NCBI GenBank assembly: GCA_905221605.1
Contig: CAJNDS010002727.1
Location: 1-64,000 of the forward strand
DNA: 64,000 nt
Origin: Symbiodinium natans
Lineage: Eukaryota > Sar > Dinophyceae > Suessiales > Symbiodiniaceae
Direction of reading: 5' to 3'
Position numbers and translations under genes: made by a program. How positions within the stretch are numbered: position 1 is the stretch's first letter; each line of letters begins with the position of its first letter. Below are positions 36,099-53,036 of the stretch, piece after piece. Below the pieces are notes generated by a model. That model did no database searches and was not told where the DNA came from. It saw only the letters and a list, made by a program, of their open reading frames with translations.

Positions 36099-36971
36099 TC
36101 AAACTGGCAGCGCCCTTGCACTTGCAACCGTCAGGGTGATGGTTTCGGTTCCAGGCTCAGAACTGCTAGGATCCATATCTGGCAATTCCCATTTTGACGG
36201 CCAAGCTTGCGCCAGCTGCACGACCCGGATGGCTCTGAAGGCAGAATCCTTCTCGGTGATTGTGACATCTCGGCGAACAATGTTGCCGTTTTCCACGTCC
36301 AATCGCCAACCGTAGAAAGGATCAACACCCTTGTACACTCGCTCGAGGATGACTGGCATGTAAGAGCGGGCCTTCCTGATAATGCTGCCGTCAGATTTGA
36401 AAAGAGTCTCAGACGTGATTCCAGAAACGCTCACATAGTCGGTGTTGGTCGGCTCGTCGATGCCCTCGATTTCCACGTCAAAATTAACCGCAGTTGTTGA
36501 GCCAACTTGAAGCAAACTGGAAGCATCGGAGGCTTGACCTCAGATCAGATGACACCGGCAAATTCAAGCAATCCACGAAAAACGCATAGCGAACGATAAA
36601 CTTCAGACAAGAAGAGGACAGGATACCAGCATAAAATACATGTCTGCAACCATAGATGAAGCATCCTCAGGTTGGTAGATGACTCACCATCCCAAAGATC
36701 ACAAAGATCTGCTTGCCAAAGTAGATTATTACCCCAGGAAACGGATGGAAACTGCAACAGGTTGCTAGAAAGACCAAGCAGTTATTAACATTTGATTAAC
36801 CATTGATTTTGCAAACCCCCATCAATTGACCATAGATTAACCATCAACCAGACATCTCTTCATGTGGCACCACTGCCCCAGCGCCAAGTTGCCCTCAGAG
36901 CATGACAGAAGTTCCGAGTCTGCCGCTGCCGCTGCCACGAAAATCTGGAGGGTCAACAGCCAGCGGCACAT
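36099..36971 (-). CDS. Secreted protein with phage tail-tube (T4 gp19-like) domain
   Basis: The 3' exon (36099-36538, AG|G acceptor, TGA stop) encodes one compact domain with the hallmarks of the T4_gp19/contractile-injection tail-tube family: VNFDVEIEGI at the start, VSGITSETLFKSDGS, then GWRLDVENGNIVRRDVTI, and the diagnostic end AWPSKWELPDMDPSSSEPG plus TETITLTV. The frame has no ATG (a TTG is its first possible start), which fits an internal exon. About 0.3-0.4 kb upstream an ATG at 36971 opens MCRWLLTLQIFVAAAAADSE, a textbook signal peptide, followed by a short Cys-containing stretch. I infer that this is exon 1, giving a secretory-pathway protein. The splice donor of exon 1 (near 36845) could not be fixed in phase, so a small middle exon is possible. 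Family function is known only for phages and bacterial injection systems; the role here is unknown. Confidence 0.6.
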
Positions 36972-37839
36972 GGCGAGTTGGCTCACCAAAAATAGGAGCA
37001 ACCAATGATCCACAAAATGCAAAGTAGAACTTGAGCCTTGATATCCGAGCACTGGGAGCTGTCTGAGTGTTCAGTCAAAAAGGAAAACGCGCCGCTAATT
37101 TTGGCCGACTGCCTTATGCACCGTGGAGCCTCAATTTTTACCAACCAGGTATCTTTCATGGCTCAATTAATGGCCCACCACGCAGAGACTTTGTTTCGGC
37201 GAACTTGTGAAGTAAGAGCCATTCTGCAAGATGTTTAGCATTAGAGTCCACATATTGTTGAGAGGTAAATCACGCTTGCTGCTGGAATGACGTTTCTGAG
37301 TGCGATGTTTTTACAAGACGAACATGTATGAACTATTCCTCCCAATGTTCCACTGTGAAGCAAAGGGTATCCCAATATTTGCGTGAAAGAAGTGAAGACC
37401 TGAACTGATCTGGAGTTCATCGGAGTGGCGGGAAAACATTGGGTGGGTAGGACGATTGAAATAAGAGGAAAAGCAAGTACCCCAAACATATGGACTTCAC
37501 ATTTGAAGCGTTTGCATGTATCGATTGTTCTCTGATTCCGTGCAGTGCGCACCAATCTTGAGCGACAGGTCGCACCCCAGGAGCGATATCACATGCTGTG
37601 GGTAGGATAGCTGGAAGCATCAGTAGCTTGTAGTAGTGTCCAGACAAAGGTGCCTTTGGATCCGATGTCAATCCCGACGCTGACAACAACTCGACTGAGA
37701 GGGGCATCACATGCAATTGTAGGCTATCACATGAACACAGTACAGTCTGCCGAAGGGTGTCCGATCATCATTTGGTGAGCAGGACAGTCTCGGATCACCA
37801 GACTTTACAGCTTAGCGCTGACGCCTCAGAAATGCAATT

Positions 37840-38214
37840 TCATCCCATGCAGCCAGTAAGCGCACGTCCAGCTTGACCGATTGCCAGCGGGTCTTCGCGT
37901 TTACCTGGATCCGCACGGTCATGTGTGCTAAAGAAGAGCTTTCCTACAGCCGTTGGACCCCTGGCACCGTGAAGCACCCTGGGACGCCACGCAGTGACTG
38001 TCAGCGGATCCCAGCCGAGGACCTTTGGGGCCGCGTCCTGCAAAAAGGGCATCTGCAAGCCGTGACAAGTTTGCTTGGCCGGGCTTGTATGCGAAGGCAA
38101 GCAGCCAGAAGCCTCCACGGTCTGGCGAAAAGTGTCGCCGATGGGGCCAACCACCACAATGCCTGTTTCTGGGTAAACTACGTTTGTCAAATTTGGCAAA
38201 GTATTCACAAGCAC
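37840..38214 (-). other. Possible coding exon, unknown protein
   Basis: An open frame with good composition reads TNVVYPETGIVVVGPIGDTF and VLGWDPLTVTAWRPRVLHG. It is upstream of, and on the same strand as, the tail-tube-like gene, but no domain was recognised and no splice partner was found. A shorter stretch at about 37590-37707 starting MPLSVELLSASGLTSDPKAP may belong to the same or the next gene. Confidence 0.35.
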
Positions 38215-39530
38215 TGAAGCCCTAGTAGCTCAAAACAACATTCGGGCTAGGAGTGCAACTCAGGCTTCCTCGCCTCTGGGCTCAACTGGACAAACAGCAA
38301 CGGCGGTTATATTGGAACACATCAGATCAGAAGTTCTTGCAGCACAAGCAACTGTGAGACTTTGCCCTCGCGACTGCAAACTGCTTCTGGGGATTCTTGA
38401 TGGGATCCCGGGTCAAGAAGATCGCATTGACCCATGGGGATTCTGTCATTCGAACTCGTCATGAGTCTTCAGCCATCCTTCAAACACATTCAAAAACTTT
38501 TCCTGTGCGATCACTTGCTTTTCAGCAGCCAATGTTTATCATGGCATTCCAGAGTGGGCGGAATTTTACCTTCCTTGTGAAACTTCCCGCCGCGGCCCCT
38601 TCTCGTCTCTGCCTGAACCGCCCGCAGAACTTTACCTATGTCGGCACTGCCTTTGAGCTTCCTGCATCTCTGAAGCCTGTAGGGCACGCCCTCAGACCAC
38701 TCCCACCTTGCCGCACCTCGTCCCCGACGGAACCTCTGCCGGCTGACCTATGTCCCTTTCTCTTGTTCTGTGTTTCATTCTTCTTCATTCTTTTTCATAC
38801 AAGCCCCTTGGGCTGTGACGTCGCATGTCCCAGGGAGTCCAGTGGGGAGAACGTCCCGCACTGCAGAAGCGGGGACGTGAGCTAGTGAGCTCGGTCTGTG
38901 TTCGGAAGTGTCCCCAGCTTTTGCTCGCAGGCCACAGTATCCACACGGCTCCTGCAAAGTTTCGGGGCTGAGGCTGTGGGTGTCAGGACGTTTGGTCTGC
39001 TGGTTCGAGTCTTACGTGAGGGCGTGGGGTATCAATAATTTAGGTTCGGCGGGATTCGACTATTGATGATTGTTGGCTTCGGCCTTGCGTATGGTAGTCA
39101 GGATAGTCACGCATGTCACGCTTTGAGAAGGCTAAAGCCTGAGCAAGTCAATGTGAGGTTAGTGCGTTCATCAATGCTTAGCAAGCAAGCAAGCAACTAA
39201 CCCACAATCGTGGTCGGGATGTTTTAAACTGTCATGTCGAGGCGCGCAGTACTTGTGGCCAGGTCTCATCGCTAATGAGCCTTGCCAGGTAGCAGGAGCC
39301 AACAGCGGTTCAGAGAGTGCCACATGCACAGCTTGCTTCTCAAGCGTTACACATTCCAACCCTCTTTCGTGGCTTTGAGACTCGAGCCGCCGATAGACAC
39401 CTCTGTACTCTTCGAAGTTGTAGCTACGGCGGGGTGCCTCAGAGTTTGCGTGTGGCCAGCAGCCGAGAAACCTGCTGCTAGTTGTGGCCCTCAAGCGGAT
39501 AAGCATCAGGCCTGGCTCGTGGCATCCGCT

Positions 39531-39833
39531 TCACCAGGCCTCCCGGGATCTCGCAAGGTTGGGTCTTGCTTGCACTGAGCACTGAGAGGTGTCCCATTTC
39601 ATCCCCTTTCTACGCAGCCTGGCTGGGTCAATGATGCGAATCTGTGGCGCGCTATGGTGCTCCTTGAGTCTGCAGTAATGACAAATGCAGACAGATGCAC
39701 GTAGCGAGGCTGTAATGCGAAGTCGGTGCAGCTCAAGTTGCGGGATCCGCACACCGGCCCAGGTGCCCTCGATGCACGCCTGCTTGCGCGAGAGCTTCAG
39801 CACAACAATTGGCATCGCTGCATAAGTGTACAA
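39531..39833 (-). other. Possible coding exon, unknown protein
   Basis: The frame contains PIVVLKLSRKQACIEGTWAG, VRIPQLELHRLRITASLRAS and QIRIIDPARLRRKGMKW. Alternating strand-like composition suggests a real exon. No family recognised. Confidence 0.35.
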
Positions 39834-41741
39834 GGTTCGACGCTACAGAATCCTCGTGCAAGGCTTCCAGAAGCATGACAGGCTCCATGTGCAAGCTTGG
39901 AAACACCGGAAACACCCACTGATTCCCCAGCTGTAAGTTGGCTTAGCAGATTTATGCTCTCGGGATAACCCAACTATAAAAACTGGCAAAGTCGTGAACT
40001 ATGGGCTTTGGCCCAGTTCTGAACAATTGACCTCTCCTATGGGCTGTCTATTGGTGATCTGGCTTACTACTTAGCCTCCACATGAGCAGATGAGTACCTA
40101 CTAGGCACATTCCCGTCCCTTCAACTTGACCCTTGCCCGTGCCTCGGGTTGACTGGCAAAAGGCATGTGTCAAGTTGGCCCCAACCTTTGGCTGGAAATC
40201 ATCACTTTGCCGCTGAATTCGCTCTGCCAAAGACTAGATGGCTTCATTCAGCCACACCGGCTCGTTATGAAGTGCTGTTAGCTGTGCTGTCAGCCGAATC
40301 TGTCCGTGTGGACTGTCAAGTATACAGCCCCGACAGCTAACCAAACACTTCGTGCGTGACACATTCACCCGCCACGCCTAAGCAGCTTCATTCATGAATG
40401 GCATTAGGTTCAGAAACTTGCTTCTGCCAGGTCTTCCTGCTTCTTGCATTCGGGCAGCCAGCAGCACAGCGACCGCCATGCTGGCCAACGCGAGGGCAGA
40501 GCTTCTTCCTTTGCACGCCGAAGCAAGAAAGACGTCTTCTCCCCTCGGCCTCGAAGCATTCTAAGACCAGTGTCACGAAGACCCTCAGCTAAACCACGCC
40601 GAAGTTCGAGGCGGGCTGTGAGAGCAGCCTGGTGCTTTCCGCACTGTGAAACCAAGGCAGAAGAGCAACATCAGTCTCTGCACAGCTACTGTTACACCTC
40701 AAGACGGTTGCACTAGATGCTGCACAGCAACGGCTTATGACGGGTCAAAGTGTGTCAAACAACTGCGGCTCCATGCGTCTAACTGATGTCTTTCAAGGAA
40801 CGCCCGAGCTCAATCATCGTCGCTGAGGTTCGATGGCTCCGGGTGGCTTTGACTCTCGAAGCTTCTGCGAAGTTGCCGTGCGTCTACTAGTGTATCCTAT
40901 GCGTTGTCCATTGTTTTCCTGCATGCTATGGACCCGTTGGATCTGCTGCTGGTGGCTCCGATGTGACTGCCCTCTTCAGCGTGCTATGACACTGCGCGCC
41001 TTGGCTAACCACACTTTGTTTCCGATATCTCCCTGCATGAACCTAGCCGTGCTTCAGGTCCATCGAACTCATACTTAGGCTTAACTTCGCAAATTGACGT
41101 GACGCGAGATGCATGGTCATGCACCTTGAAGCACTTTGAAGCTGCAGGCCAAAGAGCATCGTGGAACCGAGATTAAACGAGATGCATCAAGCGGTATCAA
41201 GGAATACTTCGAGTACGGAGACGTTGCATGAGAGTGTGACCACTCGAGCGAAAGCATGCTAACTAGAATCCTGCGCAACTTCCGGATGTGCGAACCTCGC
41301 TGCAGAGCTTCGCCTCAATCTTGGCGGTTTCCGGGCCTGCGACAGCCGCAGCCAATTGAACTCGGACTTGGTGTGATGAATTAATAACAGCCTGTGGAGT
41401 TTTTGGCGCAAAGCAGGTCTGAGTTTCTTACTGGGGGTGCTCCCACCAGGCTGCCCTGCCTAGCGGCACAAGCGGGCATGAAGCCATTGTGTGGCTGCGG
41501 AAGTCAAGAGCAGAGCATCGAATGCCCACCTCCCGTCTTTCCCGAACAAGTTGCTCGTAAAGTTTTCGGTCCTGGCTCGATTGGTTGCGGAAGCTGGTAG
41601 GATTTGACAAAAGAGGTGCCTAGAGGCCAGTAATCGCCAATATAAAAGCCGACATGGTTCGCCTTACCAGAGAGTGACCCACAGGTGAGGTCCAATGTCT
41701 GGCTGACCAGGCGCCTGTCAGAGAGTCAGAAGGATGTTTGG

Positions 41742-41866
41742 TTAGGGTTTAGGGTTTAGGGTTTAGGGTTTAGGGTTTAGGGTTTAGGGTTTAGGGTTTA
41801 GGGTTTAGGGTTTAGGGTTTAGGGTTTAGGGTTTAGGGTTTAGGGTTTAGGGTTTAGGGTTTAGGG
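41742..41866. repeat. Interstitial telomeric array (TTTAGGG)n, about 18 units
   Basis: An almost perfect run of the 7-nt unit TTTAGGG on the plus strand. This is the plant/dinoflagellate-type telomere unit. It lies about 90 nt downstream of the last recognised TTLL exon and is flanked by ordinary sequence on both sides, so it is internal rather than a chromosome end. Confidence 0.97.
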
Positions 41867-41953
41867 CCCAAGAAGATAAGCAATATCGAAAGCAAGCTAC
41901 CAACAGCTAGTTCTCGTGATTGTGTGAGCATGTACATTCAAACCAGAACTGGC

Positions 41954-42142
41954 CTCTTTATGTCCTCGTCCAGCGGCGAATCACAGGTGAAACTAGGCAG
42001 ATGGTTCACCTTCAAAGGCATCCACACGCAAATGCTAGCAGTTTCGGTCCTGCTCGGTTGCTCTATACACGGCCGGTCCTCTATGAGATAGGGCTTCATT
42101 TTTGCGTCAAGCATGACGTCGATGCCGAGCAATTCAAAGCAC
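41954..42142 (-). CDS. Tubulin-tyrosine-ligase-like (TTLL) protein, C-terminal core exons
   Basis: Two exons encode the terminal ATP-grasp motif of TTLL enzymes, which add Glu or Gly chains to tubulin. Exon 42079-42142 reads CFELLGIDVMLDAKMKPYLI-E and exon 41954-42009 continues VNHLPSFTCDSPLDEDIKR, equivalent to the conserved EVNxSPSF motif. Joining them across 42010-42078 restores LIEVNHLPSF in phase; this 69-nt intron starts with GA. Flanking exons were not found: the upstream TTLL core is absent from 42.2-44.7 kb, but a TTLL lacking exactly this part lies at 53-57 kb on the same strand. A possible C-terminal exon (DRKLYEQLVRERREVGIR) occurs at about 41.50-41.57 kb. Confidence 0.8.
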
Positions 42143-43488
42143 CTGCAGCAGAAGCTGTGCCCGCATCGACAAAGCAAGACTGCACCGACTCTAGACGCTA
42201 CAGAGAAACACATACATCGAGCTGTCTAACGAATGCGCCTGCAGCCCATCTGACCGCCAGTCAAATCACGTGGAAACGCTCCATCGTACTCCGTCTGACA
42301 GGGAACAGACGGTGACAACCGACAAGCGTCGCCGTAGCGATAGCACTTAATTTGGTATTGGTATTGACACCCACACACACACTCAGACAAACAGGCAAGC
42401 GGACATTTCACGCACAGGAGCGTGATGTAGCAGGTACACATGGCTGATCAAGCCATGCATCACCAGTGAAAACAAGGTCTTCATTGGTGGCAGACTCTGG
42501 TCCCGCTGCAATAAACATAAAGAAGCAATTCTAACTCATGCATCTTGCACAACCCGGGTATACAGGGTTGCCCACACACACAAACAAATAGACAAAAACC
42601 CGGGTTCCCAAGCCTTAAGCGCGTACACCGAAGGACTAGTGAAAGAGGCCAACCTGAGAACCCAAAAACCGTCCGCAAAGTACCCGGGGGCTTATGTTCT
42701 TGCCGCACCAGGAACAGCCCCACCGGTGCCACACCCCTTCTCGCAGACCACCTCCCTGCGGTGGATCCCCCGACCGCCCGGGCCGCCCCCCGAAGTCTTC
42801 CGTCGAACATCCGTCGCGTGCTCGGCTCTTTTCCGTCGCCACGTCTTTTCTGCCTTTGCTTGCCGCGCCGCACCCCGCATCGCGACCCACCCGTTTGAAG
42901 ACCCAATTAAAGGAGAACCCAACCCCCGAGGGTTGTTTTGGGAAAAAAAGCATTGGATGGGAGAGCTGCTGGAAAGAACGTGCTCTCCAAAACAGCAAAG
43001 AACTTGTGAGAAACGAACTCATACTAGTATCAAGGGTATCAAAGCATCCAACTGCGAATGCGACCCTTCAGGATTGGAAGACTCGCGGTGAACATGATGG
43101 AAGACGGCAAGTCCATTGCTGAGAGGCATGCTGCATGCTGGTAGAAGGAACTGGTTCTCAAAACCGTGCTGCCAAGGCCACGTTATGGTTGCGAAAGGCT
43201 CAAGGTCAAGCCTCCAGGGTCGGCTTGACCATGAGGACCGTCTTCATGCAAACACCTTGCGTGCAGCGAATGCAAGCCTTCGGCCCTGACAAGGCAAAGC
43301 TCAGCACGCGCCAGACACCGCCAGACCAAGCAAGGTCAGACAAACCCCCCAACTAGCCCCAACTCCTTTTTCACATCGGTGCGAGGCGGCAAAAGGTCTC
43401 GAGCTCGCTCAGAGGAAACCAAGCTCTAACTGCTCAAACGTGACTGGAGTCGAAACTCCAACTGGGTGCTGTAGCGAAAGTTCTTCCA

Positions 43489-43851
43489 TCAGATGGTTCT
43501 TCCGATTGTGGGCCGGTACAGGGTCAGGGTCTTGGTGCACGCCCCACTTGACTGGACATGATGGTGGTTCACTGGTGAACCTCTTCGCCGCTTCGCCCAA
43601 GAATAGCCCTTCAGACAGCCTATGACAGCAGCGTCCCGGCAGCTTCCAACTGACAATTGTTCATGGCCATGCGCCAAGCTGTCTTCTTTGAAGTGCTTGG
43701 CACTCGCATCGCTGCGGGCCGAAACAATCGCTCGTGCGGCTCGTGCATCAAGGTCGTTCAGGTGCACACGTCTATGCGGCCCAAGCTCCTCACTGAGTCG
43801 CGCTGCTGTTGCTCTACTGACTTCTGTACGTAACATATAAAACATAAACAA
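43489..43851 (-). other. Possible coding exon, unknown protein
   Basis: A 120-codon frame rich in Ala, Arg and Ser with helix-like stretches lies downstream of the kinase C-lobe exon. It could be the kinase C-terminal extension or a separate gene. No EF-hand is visible, so a classical CDPK tail is not supported here. Confidence 0.3.
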
Positions 43852-44239
43852 ATGAATGCATCTACACAGACATAGCTTTGTTTTATGGCTTTTGTAATCA
43901 TTGCCGAGCTGTCAACGTTTGCAGCGTGTCAATTGGGCGTAAAGCAGGGGCCTGTCCTACGATACCGATGCTATACATCCCACGCTGAGCGTGGCATCGG
44001 CACATAACAGATTGCAAGACACAGCCTCACCCTTCTTGCTGCCGGACATAGGTGCACACATTGACAAACCCAAATCGTTGGAGTGCAATTCTGCACAAGC
44101 AGGAAGAAATTCGAACGAATCATGACAGAATCAAAGGTTAGCCCAGGTTTCAATATCTGTCAAGATTCACACAGATGGGATCACTTGACACATGTCAAGT
44201 GCGGCAGGCTTGCGCAACGCATACCTTAAGGTGGGCTGT

Positions 44240-44250
44240 CTTGAGCCAAA
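44240..44250 (-). promoter_or_regulatory. Partial match to the dinoflagellate spliced-leader 3' end
   Basis: The minus strand reads TTTGGCTCAAG, identical to the last 11 nt of the conserved dinoflagellate spliced leader as I know it (which ends CATTTTGGCTCAAG). It sits between the kinase and the TTLL exons to its left. It could be a relict leader left by cDNA recycling, or chance; an 11-nt match in 64 kb on two strands is suggestive but not decisive. Confidence 0.25.
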
Positions 44251-44759
44251 GTTGCACAAGCCCGCCAGCAAAATCGCCTAATACGAAGAACGAGGTGACA
44301 AACCCTCCGCGGGTGCATGCAGAGCTTTAAATTACAATCAGGCCAGCAGTCCAGCAGTCAGGCTCTCATTTGATGACGCCCCGAACGTAGTAATGACGCG
44401 GAAGGCAATACGGCAAGCATGCTGGAAACTGACTGGGTGAAGTGCAAAGCCTTCCGCGACTGCTTGTCAAACCTGATTGAGAACCATTTGCCTGCTACAC
44501 TCCAAATTCGCAGGTCGGGGTGATGTGCCCCCAAGCCAGCATGCCTAACTGACAACACAGCAGCTCTTCTTGGCTGTAGCTTCTTCAGGCCTGCACACAG
44601 CAAGTCTAGCGAGAATGTGCTCGGAAGACCATGACCAAACGCCAGGCCAATGTGCAATGTGTGTGTGTGCTTTGACGACCAATCTGCAGCTGGAAATGCA
44701 ACAATGAAATTGGACTGAGTTGAACTGAGTCGGGGCGCCTTTCGGGTTCATCAAACTGC

Positions 44760-50808
<6,049 letters not shown>

Positions 50809-51845
50809 CTGCAGATGCAAGCCGAATCATGGCGACGTATGGCATCACAAGACTCATGCTCATGAGCATGGCGAACGATGCGGACCTAGCTCTTTGGTCG
50901 TGATGTAATGGTTCTCCAAAAGCCCTGGCCACACATGTCAATTCTTGATGGCTTGCAGACGGACTGCACAGCAAGCCTGATGCTCTACTGCGCTGTCACT
51001 CCGAGGTATGAAGCAGGCCCTGGGCCCCTTTTGCAACACAAGGCTTGTTTAGGCTGGAAAGCCGTTCTCTTTGCAACGGCCCCTCTCCACGACAATCCCC
51101 GTTCTCTGCATCGACGTTTCAAAGACGGGCCCACTGCATGCGTGTCAAACCAGGAGGTGCAACAAGGGTAACACAGCGGTATTTTGATCGGCAATATGGA
51201 TGGATGCTATACAGGCCTTGCGTTTCGGGAACTGAGTTCAAACTTCGAGTTGGTGGCATAGGCGCCAGCCTGAGGCCAATTTGGCGGGTTGCTGTCAGCA
51301 TACATCGTATTCTTGGGACATGCAATGGCAGTACAAAGCAAGCATGCAAAAGAGCATAGCAGGAGGCGCAGCTTGGCGATACGGCGGCAGTCTGCGGGCC
51401 AGGCACAGACGGGACGGAGGACACCACTGACACATGGGACCTGACATACTCAGATGCGCGATAACATTTCAAGAGCATTGTGTTCCAAAAGCCACAGCCC
51501 GAAGAACCCAGCCTGGACCGTCGACTCAGGGAGGGGAGGCCAGACACATGCGAGTGATGCTTCTGCTGTGTCCTCGACCACTTTGCAGGGTCACACAGAT
51601 CAAAGTCATCATTGGAATGTGTGTGAACATTGTTTGCTGCCCTCTCATCGACCACAGTCCGGCGGATAAGACAGGTCCTCTTTGCGTCATGAGTGGCGTC
51701 AGTGAGCTCGGAGGCCTGGTAAGAGCATGTTCAATGATGTCAAGCTCGAGGGTAAAGAAGCTCAGGGATGATACTGACGGCAAGATCCTGTAAGAGCTTT
51801 GCGTGAAACTTGGTCTGACCGACACCAGCCTGGCATCACCCCCAG

Positions 51846-52100
51846 TTAGTCTGGCTGGTTCACTCTCTCGACTCTTAATGCAACAGACGCTAGCAGACTC
51901 TGCTCACGCGCCTCCGACACGCAAGTCTCAGTACATGGTTCTGTAGCAACAACTGCCTGCACCGGCAACAGATTGCGAACCCCATGCGCATGACAGCTTC
52001 CACAATGTAGCTCGTTCATGCTAGTCGTTCTACCGGGCTGTCCAACCAACTCTGCGTCCTGCTCCGGAAAATTGATCTCATGAAACAGAATCTGAGCCAT
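51846..52100 (-). other. Possible first exon upstream of the kinase
   Basis: A complete ATG-to-stop frame of 84 codons begins MAQILFHEINFPEQDAELVG and is the only exon-like frame with a real ATG in the kilobase upstream of the kinase glycine-loop exon. It may be the kinase N-terminal exon or an unrelated small protein. Confidence 0.3.
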
Positions 52101-53036
52101 TCAGCGCAACTAGTCGATACGATTTCGATTTGCTTTGTCTGGAATTGCAGTAAAGCCAAAGTGAACCAATCGGCTCGCTCGATTTCCGGTACGCGTAGCC
52201 AGGTAGGGCAATACTAACTACTAGTGTGGCAGCCGGGCAACTTTTCCCTAGATCCCGCAATCCAGCCAAGATAGCCTACAACTGTGGGCGCATGGCAATC
52301 TAAACTAATCAAGCATTACACATTTTACCGTGCCTTCAAATGGTTTCCAGCCATGAGATATTGCCAGCAGCAGCCCTTCCTGTCATAAGACAGTGTCCAA
52401 GGACCCCTACTCGCATCAGCAATCATCAGCACACACCGGCCCCCTGTACCTGGCTTGCCTGTCCCGGCCTGTCCTGAGATCACTTGGTGGATTCTCGGAA
52501 GGAACGCTCCGGAATTCTGGCCTGCCAGGGTTGACAGGGTACCACCTGGATGAGGCTCCCGCTGTCATTTAGCATCATTTAGACATGTTGCCTTGCCTCG
52601 CTTCGATGGCAGCTCGTGGCCGGCAAAGGAGGCTTTATCACAAGGCTGGTGTGCTCTGTTGAATTGTAAGTATCATAGGGGGTATTGGTTGGCAGGGCGA
52701 GAAATGTGGCTGCCTTTCCATCTTTGGGCTGCTGCTTATCTAAGGACCGTTACCTTGACCATGAAAATACACTGCTGCATCTTATCGGGCTAAGCGGCTC
52801 CTCTTGCCGGCCTGCCTCTCTGCATCTTAGAGTGAAGTGAAACAACCTGGGACCAAACCTCGAGCACGACGAACACACATGAGTGGTCAGTGAGCATAGA
52901 CCAGCATCTGCAGATCGCGTGGCAGGAGAGGAAGTTCTGCGATGCTGCTGGTGCTCAAACGGGCGCAAGCACACAAGGCGATAACTTGCAAAGGTGGACT
53001 GCGCACCCATCAGTTTCAACCACAGTTTCCGGCGCT

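Larger units (their letters stand above)
42143..44759. other. Region without identified gene between TTLL C-terminal exons and kinase
   Basis: 42.5-43.0 kb is C-rich with low-complexity frames. A minus-strand frame at 43489-43851 (containing ATAARLSEELGPHRRVHLND and ARAARAIVSARSDASAKHF) is exon-like but unassigned. A stretch at about 44.43-44.50 kb (FDKQSRKALHFTQSVSSML) could be the helix that follows the kinase domain. A partial spliced-leader match is at 44240-44250. Confidence 0.35.

Noticed and set aside
41742-41866. Chromosome end
   Set aside because: The TTTAGGG array has unique, gene-bearing DNA on both sides, so it is interstitial unless the assembly is wrong.
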